Part shown: piece by piece, positions 1 to 8,046 of the stretch
Layout of the letters: every line of letters starts with the position of its first letter
Numbering within the stretch: the stretch's first letter is position 1
Source: CAXMPK01 sp964195405
GTDB taxonomy: Bacteria; Actinomycetota; Acidimicrobiia; Spongiisociales; ZC4RG35
DNA: 15,893 nucleotides
Reading direction: 5' to 3'
NCBI GenBank assembly: GCA_964195405.1
Contig: CAXMPK010000007.1
Coordinates: forward strand, 1 to 15,893
Notes under the pieces: generated by a model
The model's database searches: none
Told to the model about the DNA's origin: nothing
Seen by the model: only the letters and a program-made list of their open reading frames with translations
Program-made: the position numbers and the translations under genes

Positions 1-795
1 CAGTCGGCTGGCATCCCCAAGGCTCTGCTCGATCTGACCACTGTCGTGCCATTCAACGATCCGGATGCGCTCGAAGAGGCACTTGTGGCCAATCCGGAGA
101 TCGGCACGATGATCATTGAGCCCATCATGTTGAACATCGGAGTGGTTTCTCCCAATCCTGGCTATCTGGCCCAGGTTCGAGAGATCACCCGAAGGCACGA
201 TGTCGTTCTGATTTTCGACGAGGTCAAGACCGGTGCCACCGTTGCAGCGGGGGGCGCAACGGAGAGATACAACGTTGTCCCAGACTTGATTGCCTTGGCA
301 AAGGCAACAGGGGGCGGCACACCCATAGGAGCCACCCTCGGAACCGATGAGATCATGGCTCAGATCTCGGATGGGACTGTGCCACAGCTCGGAACCTTCA
401 ATGGGAATCCTCTCACGATGGCTGCTGCCGAGGTAACGCTGACTGAAATCCTCAACGAACAGGCGTACCACAGACTCGACCAGATCGGTCAACGCATGGT
501 CGATGGATGCCAGGAGGTATGTGACCGCTACAGGCTGGGGGCATATGCGGTTGGTCTTGCAGCGAAAGGATGTGTCATGTTCGCCGAGGAGCGGGTGGTC
601 GACTACCGGTCGTACGCCCAGCACTTCAACGACGAACTCAACTATCTCGGTTGGCTCTACCACATGGTCAACGGCGTTTACATGACACCTGGAGCCGACG
701 AGCAGTGGACTTTGTCTGTGGCGCACACCGACGAGGAGATCGATCATTTCGTGGCTGTGTTCGAGGAGTTTGCCAAAGACGTGACCCAGGGTTGA
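1..795 (+). CDS. Class III aminotransferase / glutamate-1-semialdehyde aminomutase-like, C-terminal part
   Basis: The frame is open from base 1, so the N-terminal part (roughly 150-190 residues for this family) lies outside the window; 264 residues are visible. It is a PLP-dependent fold-type I enzyme, expected to be cytosolic. Visible family marks are the stretch EPIMLNIGVVSPNPGYL, the IFDEV motif carrying the Asp that binds the PLP ring nitrogen, and ALAKATGGGTPIG, whose Lys (codon 301-303) should form the Schiff base. GTFNGNPLTMAAA follows, as in GSA aminomutases and related omega-aminotransferases. It is not an obvious hemL: no porphyrin genes are nearby, and it lies 91 bases upstream of a Mo-hydroxylase operon in the same direction. 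That context suggests a catabolic transaminase or aminomutase acting on an amino acid released from the pathway substrate. The family call is firm; the substrate is unknown. Confidence 0.88.
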   Translation, partial: QSAGIPKALLDLTTVVPFNDPDALEEALVANPEIGTMIIEPIMLNIGVVSPNPGYLAQVREITRRHDVVLIFDEVKTGATVAAGGATERYNVVPDLIALAKATGGGTPIGATLGTDEIMAQISDGTVPQLGTFNGNPLTMAAAEVTLTEILNEQAYHRLDQIGQRMVDGCQEVCDRYRLGAYAVGLAAKGCVMFAEERVVDYRSYAQHFNDELNYLGWLYHMVNGVYMTPGADEQWTLSVAHTDEEIDHFVAVFEEFAKDVTQG

Positions 796-886
796 CGTGC
801 TTGATCCGGGGGAACCACAGCAAGGCGACGATCACAAGTAAAACAGTGAGGTGTCTGGCTACGATCGCGGCCCACGAGAGGGAGCC

Positions 887-3154
887 ATGCCACTGCTAGC
901 CGAGTCCAAGGTCTTCATACGCCCTGACGGTCCTGACAAAGTGACCGGAAGCGGTCGCTACGTGGCAGATATCACCCTTACCGGGATGTTGACAGCGAAG
1001 TTCCTCTACGCGGGGATCTCCCACGCGCGGATCCTTCGACTCGACGTATCAGCAGCTCGCCAGATACCGGGCGTGTTTGCGGTCCTGACCCACGAAGACG
1101 TCCCCGAGCATCGCTTCGGGTCGATCGCCGATCGAACCTTGTTCGCCAACGATGTAGTGCGATTTGAGGGTGAAGTTGTCGCGGCGGTTGCGGCGCTCGA
1201 CGCCGAGACAGCACAGCGGGCTCTCGATGCTGTCGTCGTCGAATACGAGCCACTGCCGCCCGTCACGGATCTGGAAGCGGCGATCGCTGATGGGGCACCG
1301 CTCGTACACGAAGACTGGGCCGACTACGACGCGGCCGACGTTGAACGGGACGGCAACGTTGCGTCGTTCACCTCGATGACCCGAGGTGATGTCGCTGCAG
1401 GTTTGGCCGAGGCGGATCATGTCATCTCCAGCCGCTATGTAGCTGACGCGTCACACGCCGCGCCTATCGAACCACGGGGTGTGCTCGCGCAATGGGAAGG
1501 CGACCGGGTGACGATCTGGAGTTCCACTCAGGTGCCATTCCAGGCACGAGACGGTGTCTGTGAGACCCTCGACCTTCCCACCAATCGAGTGAGGATCATC
1601 GTTCCTCACATGGGTGGGGGTTTCGGGGGCAAATGCGGTTTTCACTATGAGGCACACGTTGCAGCCTTGGCTAGAACCGCTCGACGACCCGTCCGACTGG
1701 TGTTCTCGAGAGAAGAAGAATTCCTCGCTCCGGACCGCCGTCGAGAAGGAATGATTGTTGAGATCACCACGGGCCTCAAGAACGACGGAACACTCACTGC
1801 ACGGCGTGCGCGGGTGCTGATCGACAACGGCGCCTACAGCGCCGACTCTTCATTCTTCCCACATATGGCCGCCATGCATGCCCTCGGGCCCTACAAGATC
1901 GCCAACATTCACGTTGAGGCTTCGAGCATCTACACCAACCATCAACCTTCGGGCTCAGTGCGCGCCCCCACCGCGCCACAAGCCTGCTGGGCGCTGGAGT
2001 CGCACACAGATGAGTTGGCGGCGGTGCTCGATATCGATCCAGTCGCCTTCAGGCAACAGAACTGTGTCGACACCGGGGAGACGGGAGTGGCTGGACAGGT
2101 ATATGACGAGATCGGGCTTCAAGAGTGCATCCGAGAGGCGGTATCAGGCATCGACCACGGCCAGGAGCTCGATGACAGTGAGGCGATCGGTGTAGCTGTT
2201 GGATGGTGGCCGAGTTTCCCCGGCCCCTCCGGTGCCTACATCAAGATCGACAGCGATGGCAAAGGCGTGATCACAACGGGCGCCCAGGAATGCGGAACCG
2301 GCTCGGTGATGACACTTCCCATCCTTGCCGCTGCTGAGCTCGGTATGGAGCCGGAAGACTTCGAACTGGTATATCAGGACACCAGTGCAGCGCCTTATGA
2401 CGAAGGGGCGACCGGCTCGCAGACAATTCTCAACAACGGGCGTGCCACGGTGGAGGCGGCTCAGCAGATTGCCGTCCAACTAAAGAATCTGGCGGCGGAG
2501 GAGTTGGAGGCTGCCCCTGAGGACATTGTCCTGATGAATGGACAAGCGCACGTAGCAGGATCGCCCGACTCGTCGATTTCGATCGTCAAACTGGCAGCTG
2601 TCGCCGCGGGAGGGGAAATGCTGTTGGCCAAGGGCTCAGGCTCACCAGCCGACTTTCCGTCTGCGGTGGGGGTCGCCTGTGTTGGTGACCAAGGCTTGTC
2701 TGGTTGGGCCGGGCCCCAGTTCTCGTGTCATGCGGTCAAGATTCGCCTAGATCAGGAGACTGGTGTGGTCCGTGTCCTCGAGGTCAGCGCCGCCCATGAC
2801 TCCGGGGTGATCATCAACCCGACAGGGGCAGCAGGTCAGGTTGAAGGTGGCGTGATGATGGGAATCGGTCAGGCTCTCACCGAAGGAACGATCTACTCCG
2901 AGGATGGGGGGCAAGAGAATCCGGCGTTCCTCGACTACAAACTGCAAACCATTGCGGACGCTCCCCCGATCAGGATTCATTTCGCTGAGATACCAACTCC
3001 CGGACTGGGCCCTCATGGTTCAAAACCGATCGCCGAGGCCCCCAATGTGGCGACCGCGGCTGCGATATCAAACGCCATCACCAAATTGATCGGCCGACCA
3101 GTTGGCCAGCTTCCGATGACGGCAGAACGGGTGTGGGAGACGATGCAGGCATGA
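887..3154 (+). CDS. Xanthine dehydrogenase-family molybdopterin-binding large subunit
   Basis: This is the catalytic Mo-cofactor subunit of a Mo-hydroxylase, a family that hydroxylates aromatic heterocycles or oxidises aldehydes with water as the oxygen source. The start is the ATG at 887, preceded by GAGAGGGAG with 5 bases between GAGG and the start; the GTG at 851 has no such site. At 755 residues it has normal length. The N-terminal part fits the family pattern (DKVTGSGRYVADI). The Moco loop GGGFGGK is at 243-249, and SGSVRAPTAPQ around 355-365 keeps the Arg (R359) of the substrate-channel loop. The C-terminal GSKPIAEAP keeps the likely catalytic Glu (E717), although the usual KGVGE surroundings are changed. 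It lacks the CoxL AYxCSFR loop, so it is not a form I CO dehydrogenase. The stop overlaps the FAD-subunit start (ATGA), so the subunits are probably translationally coupled. Substrate unknown. Confidence 0.93.
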   Translation: MPLLAESKVFIRPDGPDKVTGSGRYVADITLTGMLTAKFLYAGISHARILRLDVSAARQIPGVFAVLTHEDVPEHRFGSIADRTLFANDVVRFEGEVVAAVAALDAETAQRALDAVVVEYEPLPPVTDLEAAIADGAPLVHEDWADYDAADVERDGNVASFTSMTRGDVAAGLAEADHVISSRYVADASHAAPIEPRGVLAQWEGDRVTIWSSTQVPFQARDGVCETLDLPTNRVRIIVPHMGGGFGGKCGFHYEAHVAALARTARRPVRLVFSREEEFLAPDRRREGMIVEITTGLKNDGTLTARRARVLIDNGAYSADSSFFPHMAAMHALGPYKIANIHVEASSIYTNHQPSGSVRAPTAPQACWALESHTDELAAVLDIDPVAFRQQNCVDTGETGVAGQVYDEIGLQECIREAVSGIDHGQELDDSEAIGVAVGWWPSFPGPSGAYIKIDSDGKGVITTGAQECGTGSVMTLPILAAAELGMEPEDFELVYQDTSAAPYDEGATGSQTILNNGRATVEAAQQIAVQLKNLAAEELEAAPEDIVLMNGQAHVAGSPDSSISIVKLAAVAAGGEMLLAKGSGSPADFPSAVGVACVGDQGLSGWAGPQFSCHAVKIRLDQETGVVRVLEVSAAHDSGVIINPTGAAGQVEGGVMMGIGQALTEGTIYSEDGGQENPAFLDYKLQTIADAPPIRIHFAEIPTPGLGPHGSKPIAEAPNVATAAAISNAITKLIGRPVGQLPMTAERVWETMQA

Positions 3155-4050
3155 GCTTCACCATCGCCCAGACCCTTGACGAGGCGCTGACAGCCCTGGC
3201 TGCCGGGGCTCGACCCATAGCGGGTGGGACCGATCTTGTAGTTGGCGTACGACAGGGCAAGGCATCACTGCCCTCATCTTTGGTGGCAGTTGATCGGCTC
3301 GATGAGCTGGCCTTGATCGAACCGACTGATCGTGGTCTTCGGCTCGGGGCCGGGGTCACTCATGCCCGATTGATGACCGACCCGAAGATTGTTGCTGAGT
3401 ACACAGCCCTGGCCGACGCTGCCGCCCTTGTCGGGTCACCGTCCACTCGAAACGTCGGCACCATCGGTGGCAACGTGATGAACGCTTCTCCGGCCATGGA
3501 CACTGGAGCGCCCCTGATGGTCTTGGGCGCGGTGGTAAAGCTCCAGTCGGCTCAGCGGTCGCGAGTCGTGGAATTGTCCGATCTGTGGACCGGGCCCGGC
3601 GAGACCACCGCTGCCACCGATGAACTTTGCGTGGCCGTTGACCTCCCCTCACGTCCGACACCATCGGGAAGCGCATACGTGCGTTTGGAGTACCGACGTG
3701 CGATGGAGATCGCGATCGTGGGGGCGGCCGCCAGTGTCACCTTGAATGGCGACGGAACCATTTCAGCCGGCTCGGTGGCCCTGTCGGCAGTCGCTCCCAC
3801 CATCCTTGCAGTCGATGACGCCAACGCGGTGATGGCAGACCAGCAGCCAGACGCTGCGGCGACGGCCATCGCTGCCGTCGCGTCTGACGCTGCCTTGCCC
3901 ATCAGCGATCTGAGGGCGAGCGACACATATCGCCGGCACACCGTCGGCGTCATGGCCGCAAGAGCCGTGAAAGCCGCTGCTCGCCGGGCATCCGGAGAGG
4001 AAATCGGGGTACCGGTGAACAGGGCGATCGGTGTGGGAGCAGTGTTGTGA
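3151..4050 (+). CDS. Mo-hydroxylase FAD-binding (CoxM-type) subunit
   Basis: This is the medium subunit of the same Mo-hydroxylase. It holds FAD and passes electrons from the Fe-S subunit to an acceptor. The product is 299 residues, typical for CoxM-like subunits. The two FAD diphosphate-binding motifs of the family are visible: IAGGTDL at 23-29 and RNVGTIGGNV at 100-109. The C-terminal half has the CO dehydrogenase flavoprotein C-terminal character (RRAMEIAIVGAAASV, then DLRASDTYRRH). The ATG at 3151 is preferred over an upstream in-frame ATG at 3133 because it makes an ATGA overlap with the large-subunit stop and puts the first beta strand at residues 2-5. The C-terminal end overlaps the GTG start of the Fe-S subunit. 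Confidence 0.93.
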   Translation: MSFTIAQTLDEALTALAAGARPIAGGTDLVVGVRQGKASLPSSLVAVDRLDELALIEPTDRGLRLGAGVTHARLMTDPKIVAEYTALADAAALVGSPSTRNVGTIGGNVMNASPAMDTGAPLMVLGAVVKLQSAQRSRVVELSDLWTGPGETTAATDELCVAVDLPSRPTPSGSAYVRLEYRRAMEIAIVGAAASVTLNGDGTISAGSVALSAVAPTILAVDDANAVMADQQPDAAATAIAAVASDAALPISDLRASDTYRRHTVGVMAARAVKAAARRASGEEIGVPVNRAIGVGAVL

Positions 4051-4511
4051 CCGAACCACTAACGCTCACAGTCAACGGTGTTGACTATCCGGTCAACGTA
4101 GACATGGGACGCAACTTGCTCGGTGTTCTCCGCAACGAGCTCGGGCTCACCGGCACCAAGGAAGGCTGCGACGACTCCGAGTGCGGCGCCTGCATGGTGC
4201 TGCTCGATGGTCAGCCGGTGAACTCGTGTTCCTACCTGGCGGTGCAGGCCGAAGGTAGGTCTGTGACAACCGTTGAAGGGATGATGCCGGCCGACGGACT
4301 GCACCCCCTACAACGAACTCTTCTCGAGGAAGGTGGCGTTCAGTGTGGATTCTGCACACCCGGCATGATCATGTCGGCGAGCGCCTTGCTCGAACGCAAT
4401 TCGAATCCATCGGACGAGGAAATTCGGATCGGACTGTCGGGCAATCTCTGTCGCTGCACCGGGTACGCAAGGATCCTGGCAGCCGTCGCCCGAGCCGCTT
4501 CGGAAGGTTGA
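4047..4511 (+). CDS. Mo-hydroxylase [2Fe-2S] (CoxS-type) subunit
   Basis: This small electron-transfer subunit of the Mo-hydroxylase has 154 residues, the standard length. The N-terminal plant-ferredoxin-like domain carries C41, C46, C49 and C61 (pattern KEGCDDSECGAC, then C61). The C-terminal helical domain carries C100, C103, C135 and C137 (QCGFCTPG and LCRCTGY). All eight cluster ligands are present, so the enzyme looks intact. The GTG start at 4047 overlaps the FAD-subunit stop (GTGA). The order large, FAD, Fe-S differs from the medium-small-large order of classical cox operons. A hairpin followed by TTTT begins 9 bases after the stop. Confidence 0.95.
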   Translation: MTEPLTLTVNGVDYPVNVDMGRNLLGVLRNELGLTGTKEGCDDSECGACMVLLDGQPVNSCSYLAVQAEGRSVTTVEGMMPADGLHPLQRTLLEEGGVQCGFCTPGMIMSASALLERNSNPSDEEIRIGLSGNLCRCTGYARILAAVARAASEG

Positions 4512-4520
4512 TCCGAGGTT

Positions 4521-4542
4521 GGTGAACTCGGTTCACCGTTTT
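4521..4542 (+). terminator. Hairpin terminator after the Mo-hydroxylase operon
   Basis: GGTGAAC (4521-4527), loop TCG, GTTCACC (4531-4537) form a perfect 7-base stem followed by GTTTT. It starts 9 bases after the Fe-S subunit stop, in the orientation expected for ending the plus-strand operon. The stem also covers the stop codon of the convergent minus-strand gene. There is no T tract on the minus side, so it is best read as a plus-strand terminator. The T run is short (four), so efficiency is uncertain. Confidence 0.55.
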
Positions 4543-5573
4543 AGGTGGGCGACTATCTCGGCGTGATACGCGAAATTGGCAGGCGCGCCGCCCGAGTGGA
4601 GCATCACGACCGTCTGATCTCGCTCGAATCGGCCTGCGCCGGCATGCTCGAGAATGCCGGCGAACACCTTCCCCGAATAAACCGGATCGAGGAGGATGCC
4701 TTCCTGGGTTGCCATTGAAACGATGGCTTCCAGGCATTCGTCGGTGGCATAACCGTATTCACGCCCAACGTACCCGTCGTCAATTCTGAAGCTGCCGCGA
4801 CTGAGCTCAGGACTCACCCCCATGAGATCGCTCAACGCATGCCACCATGTGTCGAGCTGCTGCTCACATTGGTCGACGGGTCTGTTGACGCTGATTCCCA
4901 CCAGCTTCGCTTCAATGCCCAAAGAGCGCATTGTGAGTAGGTATGCCGTGAAAATTCCGCCGGTGCCGAACGGTGTGTAGATCACCTCCGGGGATATGTC
5001 GCGAGTGATCAACTGTTCGATTAGCTCCAAAGCGCCGTCGACGTATCCCAAACAGCTGTGTGGCGTCGTGCCACTGATGGGCACGACGTAAGGGGTACGT
5101 CCTTCCGCCCGCAGCCGATCGCATACTGCCGACACCTCTTCCTCCAGATCCCAGTGATCGTCGGTATCGACCATCACAACTTCGCCACCCATTAGATGCA
5201 CTGTGAGGAGATTGCCTTGGAGTTGGGCGTGTTCGTCGTTGCTGAGGACCAAGACCACGTCGAGCCCGAGGCTCCTCGCGGCGGCACTGGTCAATCGGGC
5301 GTGGTTGGACTGCGCGGAACCTGATGTGACAATCACGTCTGCGTGATTCTGCAACGCACGCGCCAGCTCGTACTCCAACTTCCTGGGCTTATCCCCTCCA
5401 AGTGCCAGCGATGTCAGATCATCTCGTTTCAGCCAGAAGTCGAGATCGAGATGCGCTCCCATATGAGCGAGCTTGTGGAGGGGAGTTGGTCTCTCCATGA
5501 GTTGGACCGAGGGGTAGGTGTCGAGGGTGGCGCGCATGTCGGCCATACGACCGACGTCAACGTCGAGGGTCAT
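4533..5573 (-). CDS. PLP-dependent D-cysteine desulfhydrase / L-cysteate sulfo-lyase family enzyme
   Basis: This fold-type II PLP enzyme belongs to the ACC deaminase / D-cysteine desulfhydrase / L-cysteate sulfo-lyase (CuyA) family. It has 346 residues, near the family length. K62 in LGGDKPRKLEY should bind PLP; the family usually has Asn before this Lys and here it is Asp (D61). SAQSNHARLTSAAA (about 86-99) follows, then GTGGIFTAYL (phosphate region), DPVYSGKVFAG with the family Tyr, and the C-terminal LHSGG. The ATG at 5573 is chosen over one 17 codons upstream because it makes an ATGA overlap with the TauE-like gene's stop. Family members release ammonia and pyruvate plus sulfide, or sulfite from cysteate, or give 2-oxobutyrate from ACC. 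The coupled exporter gene favours a sulfite-releasing role, but sequence alone does not settle it. Confidence 0.87.
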   Translation of the reverse strand: MTLDVDVGRMADMRATLDTYPSVQLMERPTPLHKLAHMGAHLDLDFWLKRDDLTSLALGGDKPRKLEYELARALQNHADVIVTSGSAQSNHARLTSAAARSLGLDVVLVLSNDEHAQLQGNLLTVHLMGGEVVMVDTDDHWDLEEEVSAVCDRLRAEGRTPYVVPISGTTPHSCLGYVDGALELIEQLITRDISPEVIYTPFGTGGIFTAYLLTMRSLGIEAKLVGISVNRPVDQCEQQLDTWWHALSDLMGVSPELSRGSFRIDDGYVGREYGYATDECLEAIVSMATQEGILLDPVYSGKVFAGILEHAGAGRFERDQTVVMLHSGGAPANFAYHAEIVAHLKR

Positions 5574-6322
5574 CCGGTGATCGCTTTCAGTAGGAATATG
5601 GCTGCAGATGCAACGAGAGCCCACGCCACGAGCCTTCGGAGGATTTCAGTAGGCAGACGAGCGCTGATCCTGGCGCCAACTGTGACCCCGAGTCCCTGGG
5701 CGACGCCGAGGGCCAATGCGAGTTTCCAATCCAGAGATCCATAGGCCAAAAAGCTGACGGCGCCGAAGATCGCGATTGGAATTTGGATCGGCTGACTTGC
5801 GGAGACGGCGAGTCCCACAGTCGAGCCCGCCAACAACATGATCGGTATCAGCAGCACCGGCCCACCAGTGCCGGAGAGAGTTGATCCAAAACCGACTGCG
5901 GCCCCGATAACGATCAGCAGCCCCACACCGATCGAGCGCCTCCGGACATGCGACGGGGAAGTTGGATCTTTAAACGACTGAGCTGCAGCCGTGGTGAGCA
6001 TCGCCGCGATCGCAATGGTGACTCCGATAGCCGGGAGGGCAACATTCGCGGCGGCGCCAGCTACCGCCCCAGGTATCGATGCCAAAAGCAACCATTTTGT
6101 GATCGACCAATCGATGCGTCGTTGCCGGGCGTAGGCAAACGTGCCGGCAATACCCGTGAACAGAAAACTCAGCGTGGCAATCGGTGTCGCCTCGTGAACT
6201 GCGAGCCCACCGATCAGCACTAGGGCTGGCACCAAGAGAACTCCCCCCACTCCAACAGTTCCAATCAGAGCCCCGGTGATCAGGCCAATCGCCATCAGGG
6301 CAACCAACGTCTCGACGCTCAC
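5570..6322 (-). CDS. TauE/SafE-family membrane exporter
   Basis: This is an integral membrane protein of about 250 residues with many hydrophobic segments (seven or eight by eye). It carries the duplicated family signature: GTVGVGGVLLVPAL near the N-terminus and GFGSTLSGTGGPVLLIPIM in the second half. The family (TauE/SafE, old DUF81) includes exporters of sulfite, sulfoacetate and other sulfur anions. The start is uncertain: GTG at 6322 gives a compact N-terminus before the first helix, but a TTG at 6334 and an ATG at 6295 are in frame, and none has a clear ribosome-binding site. The stop overlaps the start of the cysteate-lyase/desulfhydrase-like gene by 4 bases, so the two are almost certainly co-transcribed and functionally linked. 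Confidence 0.85.
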   Translation of the reverse strand: MSVETLVALMAIGLITGALIGTVGVGGVLLVPALVLIGGLAVHEATPIATLSFLFTGIAGTFAYARQRRIDWSITKWLLLASIPGAVAGAAANVALPAIGVTIAIAAMLTTAAAQSFKDPTSPSHVRRRSIGVGLLIVIGAAVGFGSTLSGTGGPVLLIPIMLLAGSTVGLAVSASQPIQIPIAIFGAVSFLAYGSLDWKLALALGVAQGLGVTVGARISARLPTEILRRLVAWALVASAAIFLLKAITG

Positions 6323-6574
6323 TGGCCGCCACAACGTATTGCAGCGACTAACTCCACGACGTGGCCAACCGGTGCGCTAGCCGGCAAAACCTTGGTCAAT
6401 GTTCACGGCCACTCCCTTGTTCTCGATGCTGGCAACCCTAGGAGTGTGCGAACAAGCCGCGGATGTTCCCGCCGACCCTCTTCGCAAGGCGTGCGAAGTG
6501 GATCCGGTGAAACAGCGTTCCACGTACCGGGACAGGGTGTACGATCGCCCCGCTCATCTGTGAGAGGAAGATCA
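6323..6574. promoter_or_regulatory. Divergent promoter region between exporter and hydantoinase genes
   Basis: These 252 bases separate the minus-strand exporter operon from the plus-strand hydantoinase gene, so both promoters should lie here. No convincing -35/-10 pair is visible in either direction. CGTTCCAC at 6516-6523 is the exact reverse complement of bases 9753-9760 in the IclR-box-like region. GTGGA at 6498-6502 faces its TCCAC in inverted orientation. A plus-strand open frame runs through this region from 6392 but is rich in Arg and Ser, unlike the family, and is taken as chance. Confidence 0.4.
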
Positions 6575-8041
6575 ATGCCAGACCACGACCTGGTCATCAA
6601 GGGAAGCGAAATCGTCCGTCCAGGCCAGAACGGACCAACCAAGATGGACATTGCCGTCTCCAACGGCGTGATTTCCACCGTGGAGCCGAACCTCGACACC
6701 GCGTCAGCGGAGAAGGTTGTGGATGGCAGCGGTTTCTTGGCCTTCCCCGGGTCTGTCGATGCCCATTGTCACTGGGGGATCTACAACCCGCTTGTCGAAG
6801 ACGCCGTCACCGAGAGTCGGGCCGCCGCTCAGGGTGGCACCACAACAGCAATCACTTACATCCGCACCGGTCAGTATTACCTCAACAAAGGAGGGCCCTA
6901 CGAAGACTTCTTCCCCGAGGTTCTCGACAGTGCGAAGGGTCGAGCCTTTGTTGATTACGGCTTTCACCTGGCACCGATGCAGAGCAGCCACATTGATGAG
7001 ATCCCACTTCTCATCGAACAATTCGGGGTGACTTCGTACAAGGTCTTCATGTTCTACGGAGGTCACGGGTTGCACGGCAAGTCAAACGACCAGTCCTCGT
7101 TCTTGATGACCCCTCCTGGCGAGCGTTACGACTACGCCCACTTCGAGTTCATCATGCGTGGGGTCCAGGCGGCGAGGGAGAGGTACCCAGAAATAGCCCA
7201 ATACCTGTCGCTCAGCCTTCATTGCGAAACGGCTGAGATCATGACCGCCTATACCGAGATGGTCGAGCAAGAAGGTGAACTCGAAGGTCTTGCCGCCTAT
7301 TCAGCTGCTCGTCCTCCTCATTCCGAAGGTTTGGCCATCACGATCGCTGCCTATCTGGCACACACAACCGGGCTCACGAATGTCAACCTTCTTCACCTCT
7401 CGTCCGCCGCAGCCATCGAGGCAGCCCGGCTCATGGCGTCCACTTATCCCCACATCGACTTCCGACGCGAGGTCACCATCGGGCACTTGCTGACGGATCA
7501 CGAGAAGTCGAGCGGTCTCTATGGCAAGGTCAACCCGCCTTTGCGTTCGCCAGAAGATGTCGAGGCTCTCTGGGATGCCGTCCTCGCCGGTGATGTGGAC
7601 TGGGTGGTATCTGACCATGCCTGCTGCAAGCCTGAGACAAAGCTGGGACCGGACCCTGAAAACGTGTGGCAAGCCAAATCGGGCTTTGGCGGCACCGAGT
7701 ATCTCCTGGCTGGGGTCTATTCCGAAGGAACCAAACGCGGGCTTTCACCAAATCGTGTAGCCGAGTTGGTTTCATGGAATCCGGCAAAGCGCTTCGGCCT
7801 TTTGACAAAAGGCGACATCGCTCCTGGGTTTGACGCTGACATCGCTCTGCTCGACCCTGAGGACGCGTGGACTGTGCAAGCTGCAGAATCAGAGTCAGCC
7901 CAAGGCTATTCCCCGATGGAGGGCACACAGCTTCAAGGCAAAGTCAAGCACACATTTGTGAGAGGGGCGCATGTGCTCAACAACGGGTCTGTTGTTGGCT
8001 CTCCCATCGGGAAATACCTGGCACGACCTTATTCCGGTTGA
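6575..8041 (+). CDS. Hydantoinase / dihydropyrimidinase-family cyclic amidohydrolase
   Basis: This is a binuclear-metal amidohydrolase of the D-hydantoinase, dihydropyrimidinase and allantoinase group, which open cyclic amide or ureide rings. The ATG at 6575 follows AGAGGA with 6 bases between; it gives 488 residues and the usual MPDHDLVIKG start, while the longer frame from 6392 has no homologous look. Likely metal ligands are H64 and H66 (VDAHCHWG), carboxylated K156 (TSYKVFMF), H216 (LHCET), H274 (NLLHLSS) and D347 (VVSDHACC). The C-terminal WNPAKRFGL and KGDIAPGFDADIALLDP are typical. K156 and H216 are 60 residues apart, against about 33 in characterised hydantoinases, so an extra loop (about 161-190) sits near the active site and points to an unusual substrate. 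It stands alone, facing the IclR gene tail-to-tail with 5 bases between. Confidence 0.92.
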   Translation: MPDHDLVIKGSEIVRPGQNGPTKMDIAVSNGVISTVEPNLDTASAEKVVDGSGFLAFPGSVDAHCHWGIYNPLVEDAVTESRAAAQGGTTTAITYIRTGQYYLNKGGPYEDFFPEVLDSAKGRAFVDYGFHLAPMQSSHIDEIPLLIEQFGVTSYKVFMFYGGHGLHGKSNDQSSFLMTPPGERYDYAHFEFIMRGVQAARERYPEIAQYLSLSLHCETAEIMTAYTEMVEQEGELEGLAAYSAARPPHSEGLAITIAAYLAHTTGLTNVNLLHLSSAAAIEAARLMASTYPHIDFRREVTIGHLLTDHEKSSGLYGKVNPPLRSPEDVEALWDAVLAGDVDWVVSDHACCKPETKLGPDPENVWQAKSGFGGTEYLLAGVYSEGTKRGLSPNRVAELVSWNPAKRFGLLTKGDIAPGFDADIALLDPEDAWTVQAAESESAQGYSPMEGTQLQGKVKHTFVRGAHVLNNGSVVGSPIGKYLARPYSG

Positions 8042-8046
8042 TCGAG

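Noticed and set aside
851..886. N-terminal extension of the Mo-hydroxylase large subunit from a GTG at 851
   Set aside because: The ATG at 887 has a good GAGAGGGAG ribosome-binding site, and the extra 12 residues do not resemble family N-termini.
887..4511. Aerobic CO dehydrogenase (coxMSL)
   Set aside because: The large subunit lacks the CoxL AYxCSFR loop (it has SGSVRAPTAPQ), and the gene order is large, FAD, Fe-S.
6392..6574. 61-residue N-terminal extension of the hydantoinase
   Set aside because: The stretch is rich in Arg and Ser and unlike the family, whereas the ATG at 6575 is preceded by AGAGGA and begins the normal first strand.
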